Source: Asaia bogorensis | Lineage (GTDB): Bacteria; Pseudomonadota; Alphaproteobacteria; Acetobacterales; Acetobacteraceae | NCBI GenBank assembly: GCA_945869965.1 | Contig: CAMBRC010000005.1 | Location: 24,894-88,893 of the forward strand | DNA: 64,000 nt | Reading direction: 5' to 3' | Part shown: one piece after another, positions 1 through 7,701 of the stretch | Layout of the letters: each line of letters starts with the position of its first letter | Numbering within the stretch: the first letter of the stretch is position 1 | Made by a program: the position numbers and the translations under genes | The notes under the pieces: model-generated | What the model saw: the letters and a program-made list of their open reading frames with translations, nothing else | Told to the model about the DNA's origin: nothing | The model's database searches: none

Positions 1-2
1 GG

Positions 3-407
3 ACCCGCGGCGACCTGCCCTGCGGCGCCATTGTCGAACGCGCCCGCGCCCGCCGCGAAGGCGACCCCGCCGCCATCCGCCACGCCTACGAAGCCCCTTA
101 CGCCAACAACCCCGCCGCCAAGGCCGGCGCCCGCCGCTTCCCCTACTGCATCCCCTTCGCCGAACCCGAAGCCGGCGCCGCCGCGGCCCAAGCCCGCGCC
201 TTCGCCGCCCTGACCGCCTGGCGAACCCCGGTCCACCTCATGTTCGGCACCGCCGACCGCGTCTTCACCGCCGACTGGGGCCGCGCCTGGGCCACCCAAA
301 TCCCAGGCGCCACCTTCGATGCCATCGAACGCGCCGGCCATTTCGTCCAGGAAGACGCCGGCGAAGAAATCATCGCCCGGCTTCTGCAACGCATCGCCAC
401 CGGGTAA
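3..407 (+). CDS. alpha/beta hydrolase, haloalkane dehalogenase-like (C-terminal part)
   Basis: The window opens inside this gene; 134 codons of the C-terminal part are present, ending in TAA at 405-407. The visible part contains the late half of an alpha/beta hydrolase fold: a strand and turn reading FGTADRVF, where the Asp is the usual acidic catalytic residue, and AGHFVQED, which carries the catalytic His. In the haloalkane dehalogenase subgroup the His is typically followed by such an F-QED motif, so that subgroup is the best guess. The nucleophile and oxyanion region lie outside the window, so the substrate cannot be inferred. The next gene follows after 29 bases on the same strand and may be co-transcribed. 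Confidence 0.75.
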   Translation, partial: TRGDLPCGAIVERARARREGDPAAIRHAYEAPYANNPAAKAGARRFPYCIPFAEPEAGAAAAQARAFAALTAWRTPVHLMFGTADRVFTADWGRAWATQIPGATFDAIERAGHFVQEDAGEEIIARLLQRIATG

Positions 408-436
408 GAAGCCATGACACACCAAGGCCGCACCCC

Positions 437-1297
437 ATGACCGACGCCGCCACCCGCCACGCCCGTCAGGTCGAAGCCTGGAACGGCCAGATGGGCGCCC
501 AATGGGCCGCCAACGAAGCCCGCACCGAACGCGGCCTCGCCCCCGTCCTGGACGCCCTCCTCCAATGGTCCACCCCCACCCCAGGCATGCGCGTTGTCGA
601 TGTCGGCTGCGGCGCCGGCGGCACCACCCTCGCGCTGGCGAACGCTGTCACGTCCCCGGGCACCCCAACCGGCGAAGTCATCGGCCTGGACGTCTCCGCC
701 GTCATCCTGGACGCCGCCCGCACCCGCCTCGCCGACACGCCCAACGCCCGCCTCGAACTGGCCGACGCCCTCACCTGGACCCTTGAAGGCGCCCCCGCCG
801 ACCTCCTCTTCTCCCGCTTCGGCGTCATGTTCTTCGGCAACCCCGTCGCCGCCTTCGCAAACCTCCGCCGCGCCCTCAAACCCGGCGCCCGCTTCGCCTT
901 CGCCGCCTGGGCCGCGCTGGAAGACAACCCCTGGATCAACACCCCGCTCCAGGCCGCCCTCACCGTGATCGCGCCCCCACCGCCCGCCGACCCCGACGAG
1001 CCCGGCCAATTCGCCTTCGGCAACCCCGCCCGCGTCCAACGCATCCTGCACGACGCCGGCTACAGCCCCGTCCGTCACCGCGCCTTCGACTTCACCATGC
1101 GCTACCCCACCGACGACCTCGCCCGCACCGCCGCCGGCATGACCAATATGGGCCAGATCGCCCGCATCCTGCGCGACCGCCCAGACGCCGAACGCAGCCG
1201 CGCCGCGGACGCAATAGCCGCCACGCTCGCCCCCCTGGTCAAAGACAACTGGATTATCCTGCCAGCCCGCGTCTGGCTGTTCGACGCCAGGAAGTAA
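437..1297 (+). CDS. class I SAM-dependent methyltransferase
   Basis: This 286-residue protein has the S-adenosylmethionine-binding motif I near residues 54-63 (VVDVGCGAGG), the acidic end of strand 2 (GLDVS, near residue 83), and a later LLFSRFGVMFF segment typical of the UbiE/Methyltransf_11 fold. It should transfer a methyl group from SAM to an unidentified small acceptor in the cytoplasm. The length is normal for a single-domain enzyme. No strong ribosome-binding site precedes the ATG, which lies 29 bases after the preceding hydrolase gene, so translation may depend on the upstream gene. The gene ends just before a paired inverted repeat that separates it from a convergent neighbour. The acceptor is unknown. 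Confidence 0.85.
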   Translation: MTDAATRHARQVEAWNGQMGAQWAANEARTERGLAPVLDALLQWSTPTPGMRVVDVGCGAGGTTLALANAVTSPGTPTGEVIGLDVSAVILDAARTRLADTPNARLELADALTWTLEGAPADLLFSRFGVMFFGNPVAAFANLRRALKPGARFAFAAWAALEDNPWINTPLQAALTVIAPPPPADPDEPGQFAFGNPARVQRILHDAGYSPVRHRAFDFTMRYPTDDLARTAAGMTNMGQIARILRDRPDAERSRAADAIAATLAPLVKDNWIILPARVWLFDARK

Positions 1298-1301
1298 GAA
1301 T

Positions 1302-1390
1302 CTTCTTTTTGTGAACAAAAAGAAGCAAAAAAACTTCATCCACAAAACAAGTGAATAAAAGTTTTTTGGTTCTTTTTTTCAAAAAAGAAC
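1302..1390. repeat. paired A/T-rich inverted repeats (locus 1)
   Basis: Two palindromic units face each other between convergent genes. The first (1302-1325) has perfect 11-base arms, CTTCTTTTTGT and its complement, around a GA loop, followed by CAAAAAAACTTCAT. The second (1369-1390) has perfect 10-base arms, GTTCTTTTTT and its complement, around a TC loop, and is preceded by GAATAAAAGTTTTTTG. Seven further loci in this window carry the same units. Here the position fits a bidirectional terminator between the methyltransferase and the aminotransferase genes. Confidence 0.9.
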
Positions 1391-1394
1391 GCGC

Positions 1395-2576
1395 TTAATT
1401 CCCCGCCAGGTAGTTCATTGCCGCCGCCACCCCATCCGGCGCATGCGGCACGCCCGCCGCCCGCAGCCCCATCTCAATCCCGCCCAGCGCCCCCACCAGC
1501 GACAATTCGCCAAAATCGCCCAAATGCCCAATCCGGAACACCCGGTCGTTCAACTGGCCCAGCCCATTGCCCAGCGACATATTGAACCGCTCCAGGATCA
1601 CCGCCCGAAGCGCATTGGCCGAATGCCCCTCCGGCACCCGCACCGCCGTCAATGCGCTCGAATAATGCCGAGCCTCCGCACACTGCACCTGCAGCCCCCA
1701 GGCCCGCACCGCGCGGCGCGTCGCCTCGGCAAACCGGTCATGCCGCGCGAACACGTTGTCCAACCCCTCCTCCAGCAACATCTCGCACGCCGTATCCAGC
1801 CCGTACAAAAGATTTGTCGCCGGCGTGAAAGGAAAATACCCCGTCACATTCGCCGCCAACATCGGCCGCCAATCCCAATAACTCCGCGGCAACTTCGCCC
1901 CCTCCGCCGCCGCCAGCGCCTTCGCCGAAACCGCGTTAAACGACAACCCAGGCGGCAGCATCAGCCCCTTCTGCGACCCCGCAATGGTCACATCCACCCC
2001 CCAGGCATCGTGCTTATAGTCCATGCTCCCAAGCGATGAGATCGTATCCACCATCAACAACGCCGGATGCTTGGCCGCATCCATCACCGCGCGAACCTCA
2101 TCGATCCGGCTCGCACACCCCGTCGAAGTCTCGTTGTGCACAACACAAACCGCTTTAATCCGGTGCGCCGTATCCTTCACCAGCGCTGCGCCAATCCCCT
2201 CAACATCCGCCCCGCGCCGCCAGTCCGTCTCAACAAACACCGGCACCAGCCCCAACCGCTCCGCCATCTCCTGCCACAAATGCGCAAACCACCCAGTCCG
2301 GCACATCAGCACGGCATCCCCAGGCGACAACGTATTGACCAACGCCGCCTCCCAAGCCCCGGTCCCGCTCGCCGGATAGATCACCACATGCCCCGAAGTC
2401 TGGAACACCTGCTTCACCCGCCCCAGCACCCGCGCGCCAAAAACCCCGAAATCCGGCCCGCGATGATCCATCGTCGGATTGTCCATCGCCCGCAGCACCC
2501 GGTCCGGCACATTCGTCGGCCCAGGGATCTGCAAAAAATGCCGCCCGGCCGCCGGCTTAGTCTGGAAATACGCCAT
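1395..2576 (-). CDS. sgaA: serine-glyoxylate aminotransferase, class V
   Basis: This 393-residue protein matches the serine-glyoxylate/alanine-glyoxylate aminotransferase family, which converts L-serine and glyoxylate to hydroxypyruvate and glycine using pyridoxal phosphate. Visible landmarks are the N-terminal IPGPTNVPDRVLRAM, the PLP-contacting VDTISSLG (Asp near residue 177) and the Schiff-base lysine K203 in GSQKGLMLPPG. The start is placed at 2576 because GAGGAGA lies just upstream; a longer in-frame start at 2603 has no such site. Length is typical. In alphaproteobacteria the enzyme acts in the serine cycle or in glyoxylate clearance; no other serine-cycle genes are in view, although a hydroxyacid dehydrogenase lies at 33-34 kb. 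The gene ends against a paired inverted repeat. Confidence 0.87.
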   Translation of the reverse strand: MAYFQTKPAAGRHFLQIPGPTNVPDRVLRAMDNPTMDHRGPDFGVFGARVLGRVKQVFQTSGHVVIYPASGTGAWEAALVNTLSPGDAVLMCRTGWFAHLWQEMAERLGLVPVFVETDWRRGADVEGIGAALVKDTAHRIKAVCVVHNETSTGCASRIDEVRAVMDAAKHPALLMVDTISSLGSMDYKHDAWGVDVTIAGSQKGLMLPPGLSFNAVSAKALAAAEGAKLPRSYWDWRPMLAANVTGYFPFTPATNLLYGLDTACEMLLEEGLDNVFARHDRFAEATRRAVRAWGLQVQCAEARHYSSALTAVRVPEGHSANALRAVILERFNMSLGNGLGQLNDRVFRIGHLGDFGELSLVGALGGIEMGLRAAGVPHAPDGVAAAMNYLAGN

Positions 2577-2624
2577 AAAACTCTCCTCGCAGCACCGCAC
2601 CATGCCCCGCCGCGCCGCCAGGCG

Positions 2625-3023
2625 CTACCCGCCAAACACCATCCGCCCAATCACCCGCGGCGGCACAAACGTAAACGCCCCGGCCACGATCAGCCCGCCC
2701 ACATACACCCCCTGCATCACCCGGTGATGCAGCGAAATCCGCCCCGTCCGCGCCGCCCAAACCCCCACCGGCAACATCACCAGCGTGAACACCGACAACC
2801 CATGGATCCAGGAAAACCGGCCGGGCCCCGCCACCTCGGTGATGGCAAAGCTCGACAGCGCCACCCCCACCATGATCACCACCCACACCCGCCCCAACAG
2901 CCGATGCCCCACCGTCCCCTTAGGCGCCACGAACTGCACGATCCCCAGCACAAACGCCGCCACCGCCCCCAACCCATGCAGCTGTATCGCCAATGAAGCG
3001 TCCAAGAACGGTGCCAGGGTCAT
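2625..3023 (-). CDS. DUF2306-type small membrane protein
   Basis: A 132-residue protein with four predicted membrane helices (roughly residues 10-30, 42-65, 70-90 and 103-125), separated by short basic loops including the HRLLGR and HHRVMQG segments. This pattern matches the DUF2306 family of small inner-membrane proteins, whose function is unknown. The start at 3023 is chosen because AAGGAGG lies six bases upstream of this ATG; an in-frame ATG at 3047 lacks one. The gene lies upstream of sgaA on the same strand, about 48 bases away, and is divergent from the FAD/Fe-S dehydrogenase gene with only 47 bases between the starts, so the two probably share a promoter region. Confidence 0.8.
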   Translation of the reverse strand: MTLAPFLDASLAIQLHGLGAVAAFVLGIVQFVAPKGTVGHRLLGRVWVVIMVGVALSSFAITEVAGPGRFSWIHGLSVFTLVMLPVGVWAARTGRISLHHRVMQGVYVGGLIVAGAFTFVPPRVIGRMVFGG

Positions 3024-3070
3024 CGCCAACCTCCTTGCCAAATCCATCGCATCCGCGCCTATCCTCGCCC

Positions 3071-5944
3071 ATGAACGCCCCCTTCGCCACCTCCACCCTC
3101 GCCGCCCGCCTCCGCCGCGAAACCGAGGGCGAGGTCCTGTTCTCCCAAGCCGACCGCGGCCGATACGCCACCGACGCCTCGATCTACCAAATCACCCCCA
3201 TCGGAATCCTCGTCCCAAAAACCATCGCCGACGTCCAAGCCGCCCTCACCATCGCCCGCGAAGCCGGCATCCCCATCCTCCCCCGCGGCGGCGGCACCAG
3301 CCAATGCGGCCAGACCGTCAACCGCGCCCTCGTCATCGACTGCTCCAAACACCTCAAGCGCATCCTCGACATCAACCCCGAAACCCGCACCGCCCTCGTC
3401 CAGCCAGGCCTCGTCCTCGGCCACCTCAACGCCGCCCTCAAACCCCACAACCTCTTCTTCCCCGTCGACCCCTCCACCCACGCCCGCTGCACCATCGGCG
3501 GCATGGCCGGCAACAACTCCTGCGGCAGCAAATCCATCCGCTACGGCCTCATGGCCGACAACGTCACCGCCATCGACGCAATCCTCGCCAACGGCACCGC
3601 CCACCGCTTCACCCACCTCCCCGACAACCTCGGCGCCGATCTCCCACCGGCCATCGCCGCCCTCATCCAAGACCTGCGCGCCCTCGGCGCCGCCGAAGCC
3701 GAAGAAATCGCCGCCCGCTTCCCCAAGGAGCTCCGCCGCGTCGGCGGCTACAACATCGAATCCCTCACCCCCACCGCCCGCGCCGAACGCCGGGACAACC
3801 TCGCCCGCCTCCTCGTCGGCAGCGAAGGAACCCTCGCCTTCTCCACCGCCCTGGAACTCACCCTGCACCCAATAAAACCGAGAAAAGTCCTAGGCATCTG
3901 CCAATTCCCCAATTTTCGTGCCGCGATGGCGGCAAGCCAGCACCTGGTGACTCTCGACCCCGAAGCCGTCGAACTCGTCGACCGCACCATGATCGACCTC
4001 GGCCGCGCCATCCCGATCTACCGCCCCACCATCGACCGCATGCTGATCGGCGAACCCGACTCCATCCTCATCGTCGAATTCCACGGCCACGAAGACGCCC
4101 CCCTCCTGGCCAAACTCGCTGATCTCGACACCATGATGGCCGACCTCGGCTACCCCTCCGCCGTCGTCCGCGCCACCGACCCCAGCTTCCAGGCCGACAT
4201 CGCCAGCGTCCGCGAAGCCGGCCTCAACATCATGATGTCCATGAAAGGCGACGGAAAACCCGTCTCCTTCATCGAAGACTGCGCCGTCCCCCTCGCCGAC
4301 CTCGCCGACTACACCGAACGCCTCAACGACGTCTTCGCCAAACACAACACCAAAGGCACCTGGTACGCCCACGCCTCCGTCGGCTGCCTCCACGTCCGCC
4401 CCGTCCTCAACATGAAAGACGGCACCGACGTCACCAGAATGCGCGCCATCGCCGAAGAATGTTTCGCCCTCGTCCGCGAGTACAAAGGCTCCCACTCCGG
4501 CGAACACGGCGACGGCATCGTCCGCTCCGAATTCCACACTCCGATGTTCGGCCCCCGCATCGTCGCCGCCTTCACCCGCGTCAAACACCTCTTCGACCCC
4601 ACCGCCATGCTCAACCCCAACCGCATCGTCGACCCCCCGCGCATGGACGACCGCACCCTCCTGCGCTACCCCCCCGGCTACGCCGCGATCCCCAACTTCA
4701 CCCCCAAACTCGACTGGTCCGCCCACCCCGGCCCCCTAGGCGGCATGCTCGGCGCCGTCGAGATGTGCAACAACAACGGCACCTGCCGCAGCTTCGACGC
4801 CGGCGTCATGTGCCCCAGCTTCCGCGTCACCAACGACGAACAACACGTCACCCGCGGCCGCGCCAACACCCTCCGCCTGACCCTCACCGGCCAACTCGGC
4901 CCCGACGCCCTCACCGGCGAAGACCTCAACGACGCAATGAAACTCTGCGTCTCCTGCAAAGCCTGCCGCCGCGAATGCCCCACCGGCGTCGACATGGCGA
5001 AAATGAAAATCGAAGTCCAAGCCGCCCGCGCCGAAAAACACGGCATCCCCCTGCGCGACAAACTCGTGGCCAGCCTCCCCCGCCTCGCCCCCTGGGCCAG
5101 CCGCCTCCCCGCCCTCGCCAACCTGCGCAACAAGCTCCCCCTCCTGCGCAGCCTCACCGAAAAAATCGGCTTCGCCTCATCCCGCGACCTGCCCGAATTC
5201 CAACCAAACCCCTTCCGCAACGACGAAGCAGACGCCAACGGCGACGTCCTCCTCCTCGCCGACACCTTCAATCGCCATTTCGAACCCGAAATCCTCCGCG
5301 CCACGGTGAAAGTCCTCCGCGCCCTCAACCTCAAAGTCGAGATCGCCGCCGCCGGCCCCAAAAACCTCTGCTGCGGCCGAACCTACCTCGCCGCCGGCAT
5401 GATCGACCGCGCCCGCGCCGAAGCCGCCCGGACCCTCGCCGCCCTCGCCGGCACCCGCCCCGTCATCGGCCTAGAGCCCTCCTGCCTCTTCACCCTCAAA
5501 GACGAGTTCCAATCCCTCCTCCCCGGCCAGGCCGCCGAAAACCTCGCCAGCCGCGCAATCCTCCTCGGCGAATTCCTCGCCCAACACGCCACCAAACTCC
5601 CCCTCACCCCCCTCAAGCTCACGGCCCACGTCCACGGCCACTGCCACGCCAAAAGCTTCGGCGCCTTCCTCCCCGGCCTCGCCGCCCTGCGCGCCATCCC
5701 CGACCTCACCGTCAAACCCATCGCCTCCTCCTGCTGCGGCATGGCCGGCAATTTCGGCTACCAGTCCGAAACCCAAGCCGCCTCAAAAGCCATGGCCGAA
5801 GCCACCCTCCTCCCCGCCATCCGCGCCGCCGCCCCCCACGACGTCATCGTCGCCGACGGCACCTCCTGCCGCCACCAAATCGCCGACCTCGCCGGCCGCC
5901 CCGCCATCCACTCCGTGCAACTCATCGCCCGCGCCCTGGCATGA
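3071..5944 (+). CDS. FAD-linked oxidase fused to Fe-S and CCG domains (D-lactate dehydrogenase / YdiJ type)
   Basis: A 957-residue membrane-associated flavoprotein of the Dld/YdiJ type. In order: a PCMH-type FAD-binding domain (about residues 20-270, with RGGGTSQCGQ and GGMAGNNSCG), an FAD-oxidase C-terminal domain (about 290-540, with SGEHGDGIVRSEF), a ferredoxin-like segment with two cysteine groups (CNNNGTCRSF...MCPSF and CVSCKACRRECPTGVD, about 560-650), and two cysteine-rich CCG-type segments (LCCGRTYLAAG and SSCCGMAGNFG) expected to bind a further Fe-S centre. Family members oxidise D-lactate or related 2-hydroxyacids and pass electrons to the respiratory chain; D-2-hydroxyglutarate is another known substrate of YdiJ. 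The substrate here is not shown by the sequence. The ATG at 3071 is preferred over an upstream ATG at 2993 that would add a low-complexity leader. Confidence 0.85.
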   Translation: MNAPFATSTLAARLRRETEGEVLFSQADRGRYATDASIYQITPIGILVPKTIADVQAALTIAREAGIPILPRGGGTSQCGQTVNRALVIDCSKHLKRILDINPETRTALVQPGLVLGHLNAALKPHNLFFPVDPSTHARCTIGGMAGNNSCGSKSIRYGLMADNVTAIDAILANGTAHRFTHLPDNLGADLPPAIAALIQDLRALGAAEAEEIAARFPKELRRVGGYNIESLTPTARAERRDNLARLLVGSEGTLAFSTALELTLHPIKPRKVLGICQFPNFRAAMAASQHLVTLDPEAVELVDRTMIDLGRAIPIYRPTIDRMLIGEPDSILIVEFHGHEDAPLLAKLADLDTMMADLGYPSAVVRATDPSFQADIASVREAGLNIMMSMKGDGKPVSFIEDCAVPLADLADYTERLNDVFAKHNTKGTWYAHASVGCLHVRPVLNMKDGTDVTRMRAIAEECFALVREYKGSHSGEHGDGIVRSEFHTPMFGPRIVAAFTRVKHLFDPTAMLNPNRIVDPPRMDDRTLLRYPPGYAAIPNFTPKLDWSAHPGPLGGMLGAVEMCNNNGTCRSFDAGVMCPSFRVTNDEQHVTRGRANTLRLTLTGQLGPDALTGEDLNDAMKLCVSCKACRRECPTGVDMAKMKIEVQAARAEKHGIPLRDKLVASLPRLAPWASRLPALANLRNKLPLLRSLTEKIGFASSRDLPEFQPNPFRNDEADANGDVLLLADTFNRHFEPEILRATVKVLRALNLKVEIAAAGPKNLCCGRTYLAAGMIDRARAEAARTLAALAGTRPVIGLEPSCLFTLKDEFQSLLPGQAAENLASRAILLGEFLAQHATKLPLTPLKLTAHVHGHCHAKSFGAFLPGLAALRAIPDLTVKPIASSCCGMAGNFGYQSETQAASKAMAEATLLPAIRAAAPHDVIVADGTSCRHQIADLAGRPAIHSVQLIARALA

Positions 5945-5959
5945 CCAAAGCAAGCAAAA

Positions 5960-6076
5960 GTTCTTTTTTGAAAAAAAGAACCAAAAAACTTTTATCCATT
6001 GGAACCGGGCCTCGCCTCCACCAACGCGCCCAAACGAATAAAAGTCTTTTTGTTTCTTTTTCTTCAGAAAAAGAAG
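5960..6076. repeat. paired A/T-rich inverted repeats (locus 2)
   Basis: A unit with arms GTTCTTTTTT around a short GA loop (5960-5981), followed by CAAAAAACTTTTAT, faces a second unit at 6053-6076 with arms TTCTTTTTCT around TC, preceded by GAATAAAAGTC. They lie between two tandem plus-strand genes, 16 bases after the dehydrogenase stop and about 20 bases before the lepB start, so the second unit may also affect lepB translation. Confidence 0.88.
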
Positions 6077-6096
6077 AATCCTTGCTTCAAACCTAA

Positions 6097-6960
6097 ATGC
6101 TCCGCTGGACCGCCACCCTCCTCTCCCTGCCCTTCCCCGGCCTCGGCCACGCCCTCGTCGGCGCCCTCCCCCGCGCCCTGCTCATCGCCGCCCTCTCGCT
6201 GATCTGCCAGGCCCTCCTCGCCATCCTGATGGCCAGCGAAACCGTCACCCCCACCCATCTCACCCTCGCCGCCGCCTGGATGGTCCTGGTCCTCGCCGCA
6301 TCCCTCGCCGTCGCCGCCGACGCCTGGCGCCTCGCCCGCACCCCCTCGCCCATCCCCTGGCCCCGCCGCCTCAAAGCCTTCGCCGCGGTCCTCGCCCTGA
6401 ACATCGCCCTCGCCTTCCTCCCCATCACCCCCGTCACCTGGCGCAGCTTCTACATCCCCAGCGCCTCGATGCGCCCCACCCTGCGCATCGGCGACCGCTT
6501 CGTCGTCCAGACCGGCTGGTACGACACCAACCCGGTCCAACGCGGCGAGATCATCGTCTTCACCCGCGACCCCGACGCCCCAACCCCCGCCGACTACATC
6601 AAGCGCGTCATCGGCCTCGGCGGCGACCGCATCCGCATGGTCAACGGCACCCTGCTCCTGAACGGCACCCCGGTGCCCAACACCCCGGACCCCTCAGACC
6701 CCGACCAGCGTATCCTCACCCTGCCAGACGGCCCGACCTACACCGTGATCAAACGCACCAACCAAGGCCTCGCCAACAACACCCCGGAATTCCTCGTCCC
6801 CCCCGGCCATGTCTTCGTCATCGGCGACAACATGGACAACAGCGAAGACAGCCGCCTGGACGCCCGCATCCGCTACATCCCCCTCGCCAACCTGATCGGC
6901 CGCGCCGCCATCATCTACTGGCCCTTCGCCAATGACCGCTTCGGCACCCAACTCCGTTAG
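6097..6960 (+). CDS. lepB: signal peptidase I
   Basis: This 287-residue inner-membrane serine protease cleaves Sec and Tat signal peptides. The catalytic serine is S124 in IPSASMRPTL, and the general-base lysine is K169 in DYIKRVIGLGGDRI; the conserved box GDNMDNSEDSR follows near residues 245-255. Unlike the two-helix E. coli enzyme, the N-terminal 110 residues are almost entirely hydrophobic with three or four helices and begin with a PGLGHALVG segment, a layout found in several alphaproteobacterial LepB homologues. No good ribosome-binding site precedes the ATG; the start lies about 20 bases after a palindromic repeat. Rnc, which often follows lepB, is absent here, so this may be an additional, unlinked signal peptidase copy. 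Confidence 0.92.
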   Translation: MLRWTATLLSLPFPGLGHALVGALPRALLIAALSLICQALLAILMASETVTPTHLTLAAAWMVLVLAASLAVAADAWRLARTPSPIPWPRRLKAFAAVLALNIALAFLPITPVTWRSFYIPSASMRPTLRIGDRFVVQTGWYDTNPVQRGEIIVFTRDPDAPTPADYIKRVIGLGGDRIRMVNGTLLLNGTPVPNTPDPSDPDQRILTLPDGPTYTVIKRTNQGLANNTPEFLVPPGHVFVIGDNMDNSEDSRLDARIRYIPLANLIGRAAIIYWPFANDRFGTQLR

Positions 6961-6989
6961 CACCCATCCAAACGGATGAAAGTTTTTTG

Positions 6990-7037
6990 GTTCTTTTTTT
7001 CAAAAAAGAACAAGCGCTTCTTTTTAAAAAAAGAAGC
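6990..7037. repeat. paired A/T-rich inverted repeats (locus 3, back-to-back)
   Basis: Unit 6990-7011 has arms GTTCTTTTTT around TC; unit 7016-7037 is a perfect palindrome with half GCTTCTTTTTA. Unlike other loci the units are only four bases apart and point away from each other, with the AAAGTTTTTTG tail to the left and CAAAAACTTTCA to the right. A separate hairpin, CTGGCC-N5-GGCCAG, follows at 7060-7076. The group lies after lepB and before the paralogous-family promoter and could end lepB transcription. Confidence 0.85.
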
Positions 7038-7110
7038 AAAAACTTTCAATCACTTGCGCCTGGCCCCCCCGGCCAGCCGCGCGGTTCCAGGCCCCGGGGA
7101 CAACCGCCTT

Positions 7111-7177
7111 CAAAAAAAATCACGGCACCGCCAGAAAAACATTTGCACCGACCAGTTAGTTAGTACATAATGTGCGG
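7111..7177 (+). promoter_or_regulatory. predicted leaderless promoter with GTTAGTTAGTA in the spacer (copy 1)
   Basis: Seen directly: an A-tract starting at 7111, TTGCAC (7143-7148) as -35, a 17-base spacer ending in GTTAGTTAGTA, and CATAAT (7166-7171) as -10. The ATG at 7178 is six bases after the -10, which is where transcription should start, so the mRNA would be leaderless. The same elements with the same spacing occur at 39061-39128. Inference: GTTAGTTAGTA next to the -10 is either an extended promoter element or a repressor operator. Confidence 0.6.
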
Positions 7178-7633
7178 ATGGAAAACAGCACCCCCCTCCC
7201 CCCCAAAGCGGCCCCAGGCAGCTTCGCGGCGGAGCTATGTGCAATCCTGACCAGCTTCGCCGCCCTGCACCCGCTCCTCGCAGCCCTCCTGCAACCGCTG
7301 CTGGACCACCTGCGCCGCATCGGCGAAAGCCTGGACAACCTCTTCGCCACCCTCCGCGCCGGCACCCCTCCGCCCGCCGCCACACCCGCGGAGCCCCCGC
7401 GCGCCACATCCGCGCCGTCGCGCCGCCACCAGCCGCGCCAGCGCGTGAGCCGGCCCCGCGTCAGCGCCAACCGCGCATCCCCCGTTCCCCTGCCCGTCCA
7501 CCGGCAACCGCCCTGCGCCGGATCAGGCCCACCCCTGCCCCGCCTTGCCCCCCCCTCCGCGCGTCCCAAGTGCTTTTTCGCTTTTTTCGCCCCTCCCCGC
7601 CCCAGGCAGACGCACGCCCTATTTGTTACGTAA
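7178..7633 (+). CDS. small Pro/Arg-rich protein, short paralogue of the gene at 39.1 kb
   Basis: A 151-residue protein of unknown function. The first 60 residues are helical and hydrophobic-rich (SFAALHPLLAALLQPLLDHL) and end in LFATLRAGTPPP, which aligns with LFARYQAGTLPA in the protein at 39129. After this the sequence becomes proline- and arginine-rich and keeps only a short PPCAGS match; the C-terminal helical core of the other copy is missing, so this copy is probably truncated or degenerate. There is no ribosome-binding site, and the ATG falls at the predicted transcription start; a GTG two codons upstream (7172) is also in frame. The 3' end runs into a TTTGTTACG motif also found after the other copy. 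Coding status is moderately supported. Confidence 0.5.
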   Translation: MENSTPLPPKAAPGSFAAELCAILTSFAALHPLLAALLQPLLDHLRRIGESLDNLFATLRAGTPPPAATPAEPPRATSAPSRRHQPRQRVSRPRVSANRASPVPLPVHRQPPCAGSGPPLPRLAPPSARPKCFFAFFAPPRPRQTHALFVT

Positions 7634-7639
7634 ACGTAA
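7626..7639. promoter_or_regulatory. TTACGT-AA-ACGTAA inverted repeat, candidate operator
   Basis: Perfect six-base half-sites TTACGT and ACGTAA flank AA, followed directly by TATATA, a possible -10 at 7640-7645 upstream of the DUF924 gene. The symmetry and placement over a promoter resemble sites of MerR-type or similar dimeric regulators, but no regulator can be named. The left part (TTTGTTACG) also recurs after the gene at 39129, so the site may instead be the 3' boundary of the paralogous cassette. Confidence 0.4.
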
Positions 7640-7701
7640 TATATAAGCCACCGCGTGCAAATCCCGCCCGGCCATGGCATCCACCCGCAGGGAGTCCCGC
7701 C

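Noticed and set aside
2785..4122. Second long frame inside the FAD/Fe-S dehydrogenase gene
   Set aside because: Its product is a run of Arg/Pro/His, typical of a +1 shadow frame in C-rich coding DNA.
6976..7170. Short Lys/Phe-rich ORFs such as FFSKKNKRFFLKKEAK
   Set aside because: They are translations of the A/T-rich palindromes and occur at every repeat locus in whichever frame is open.
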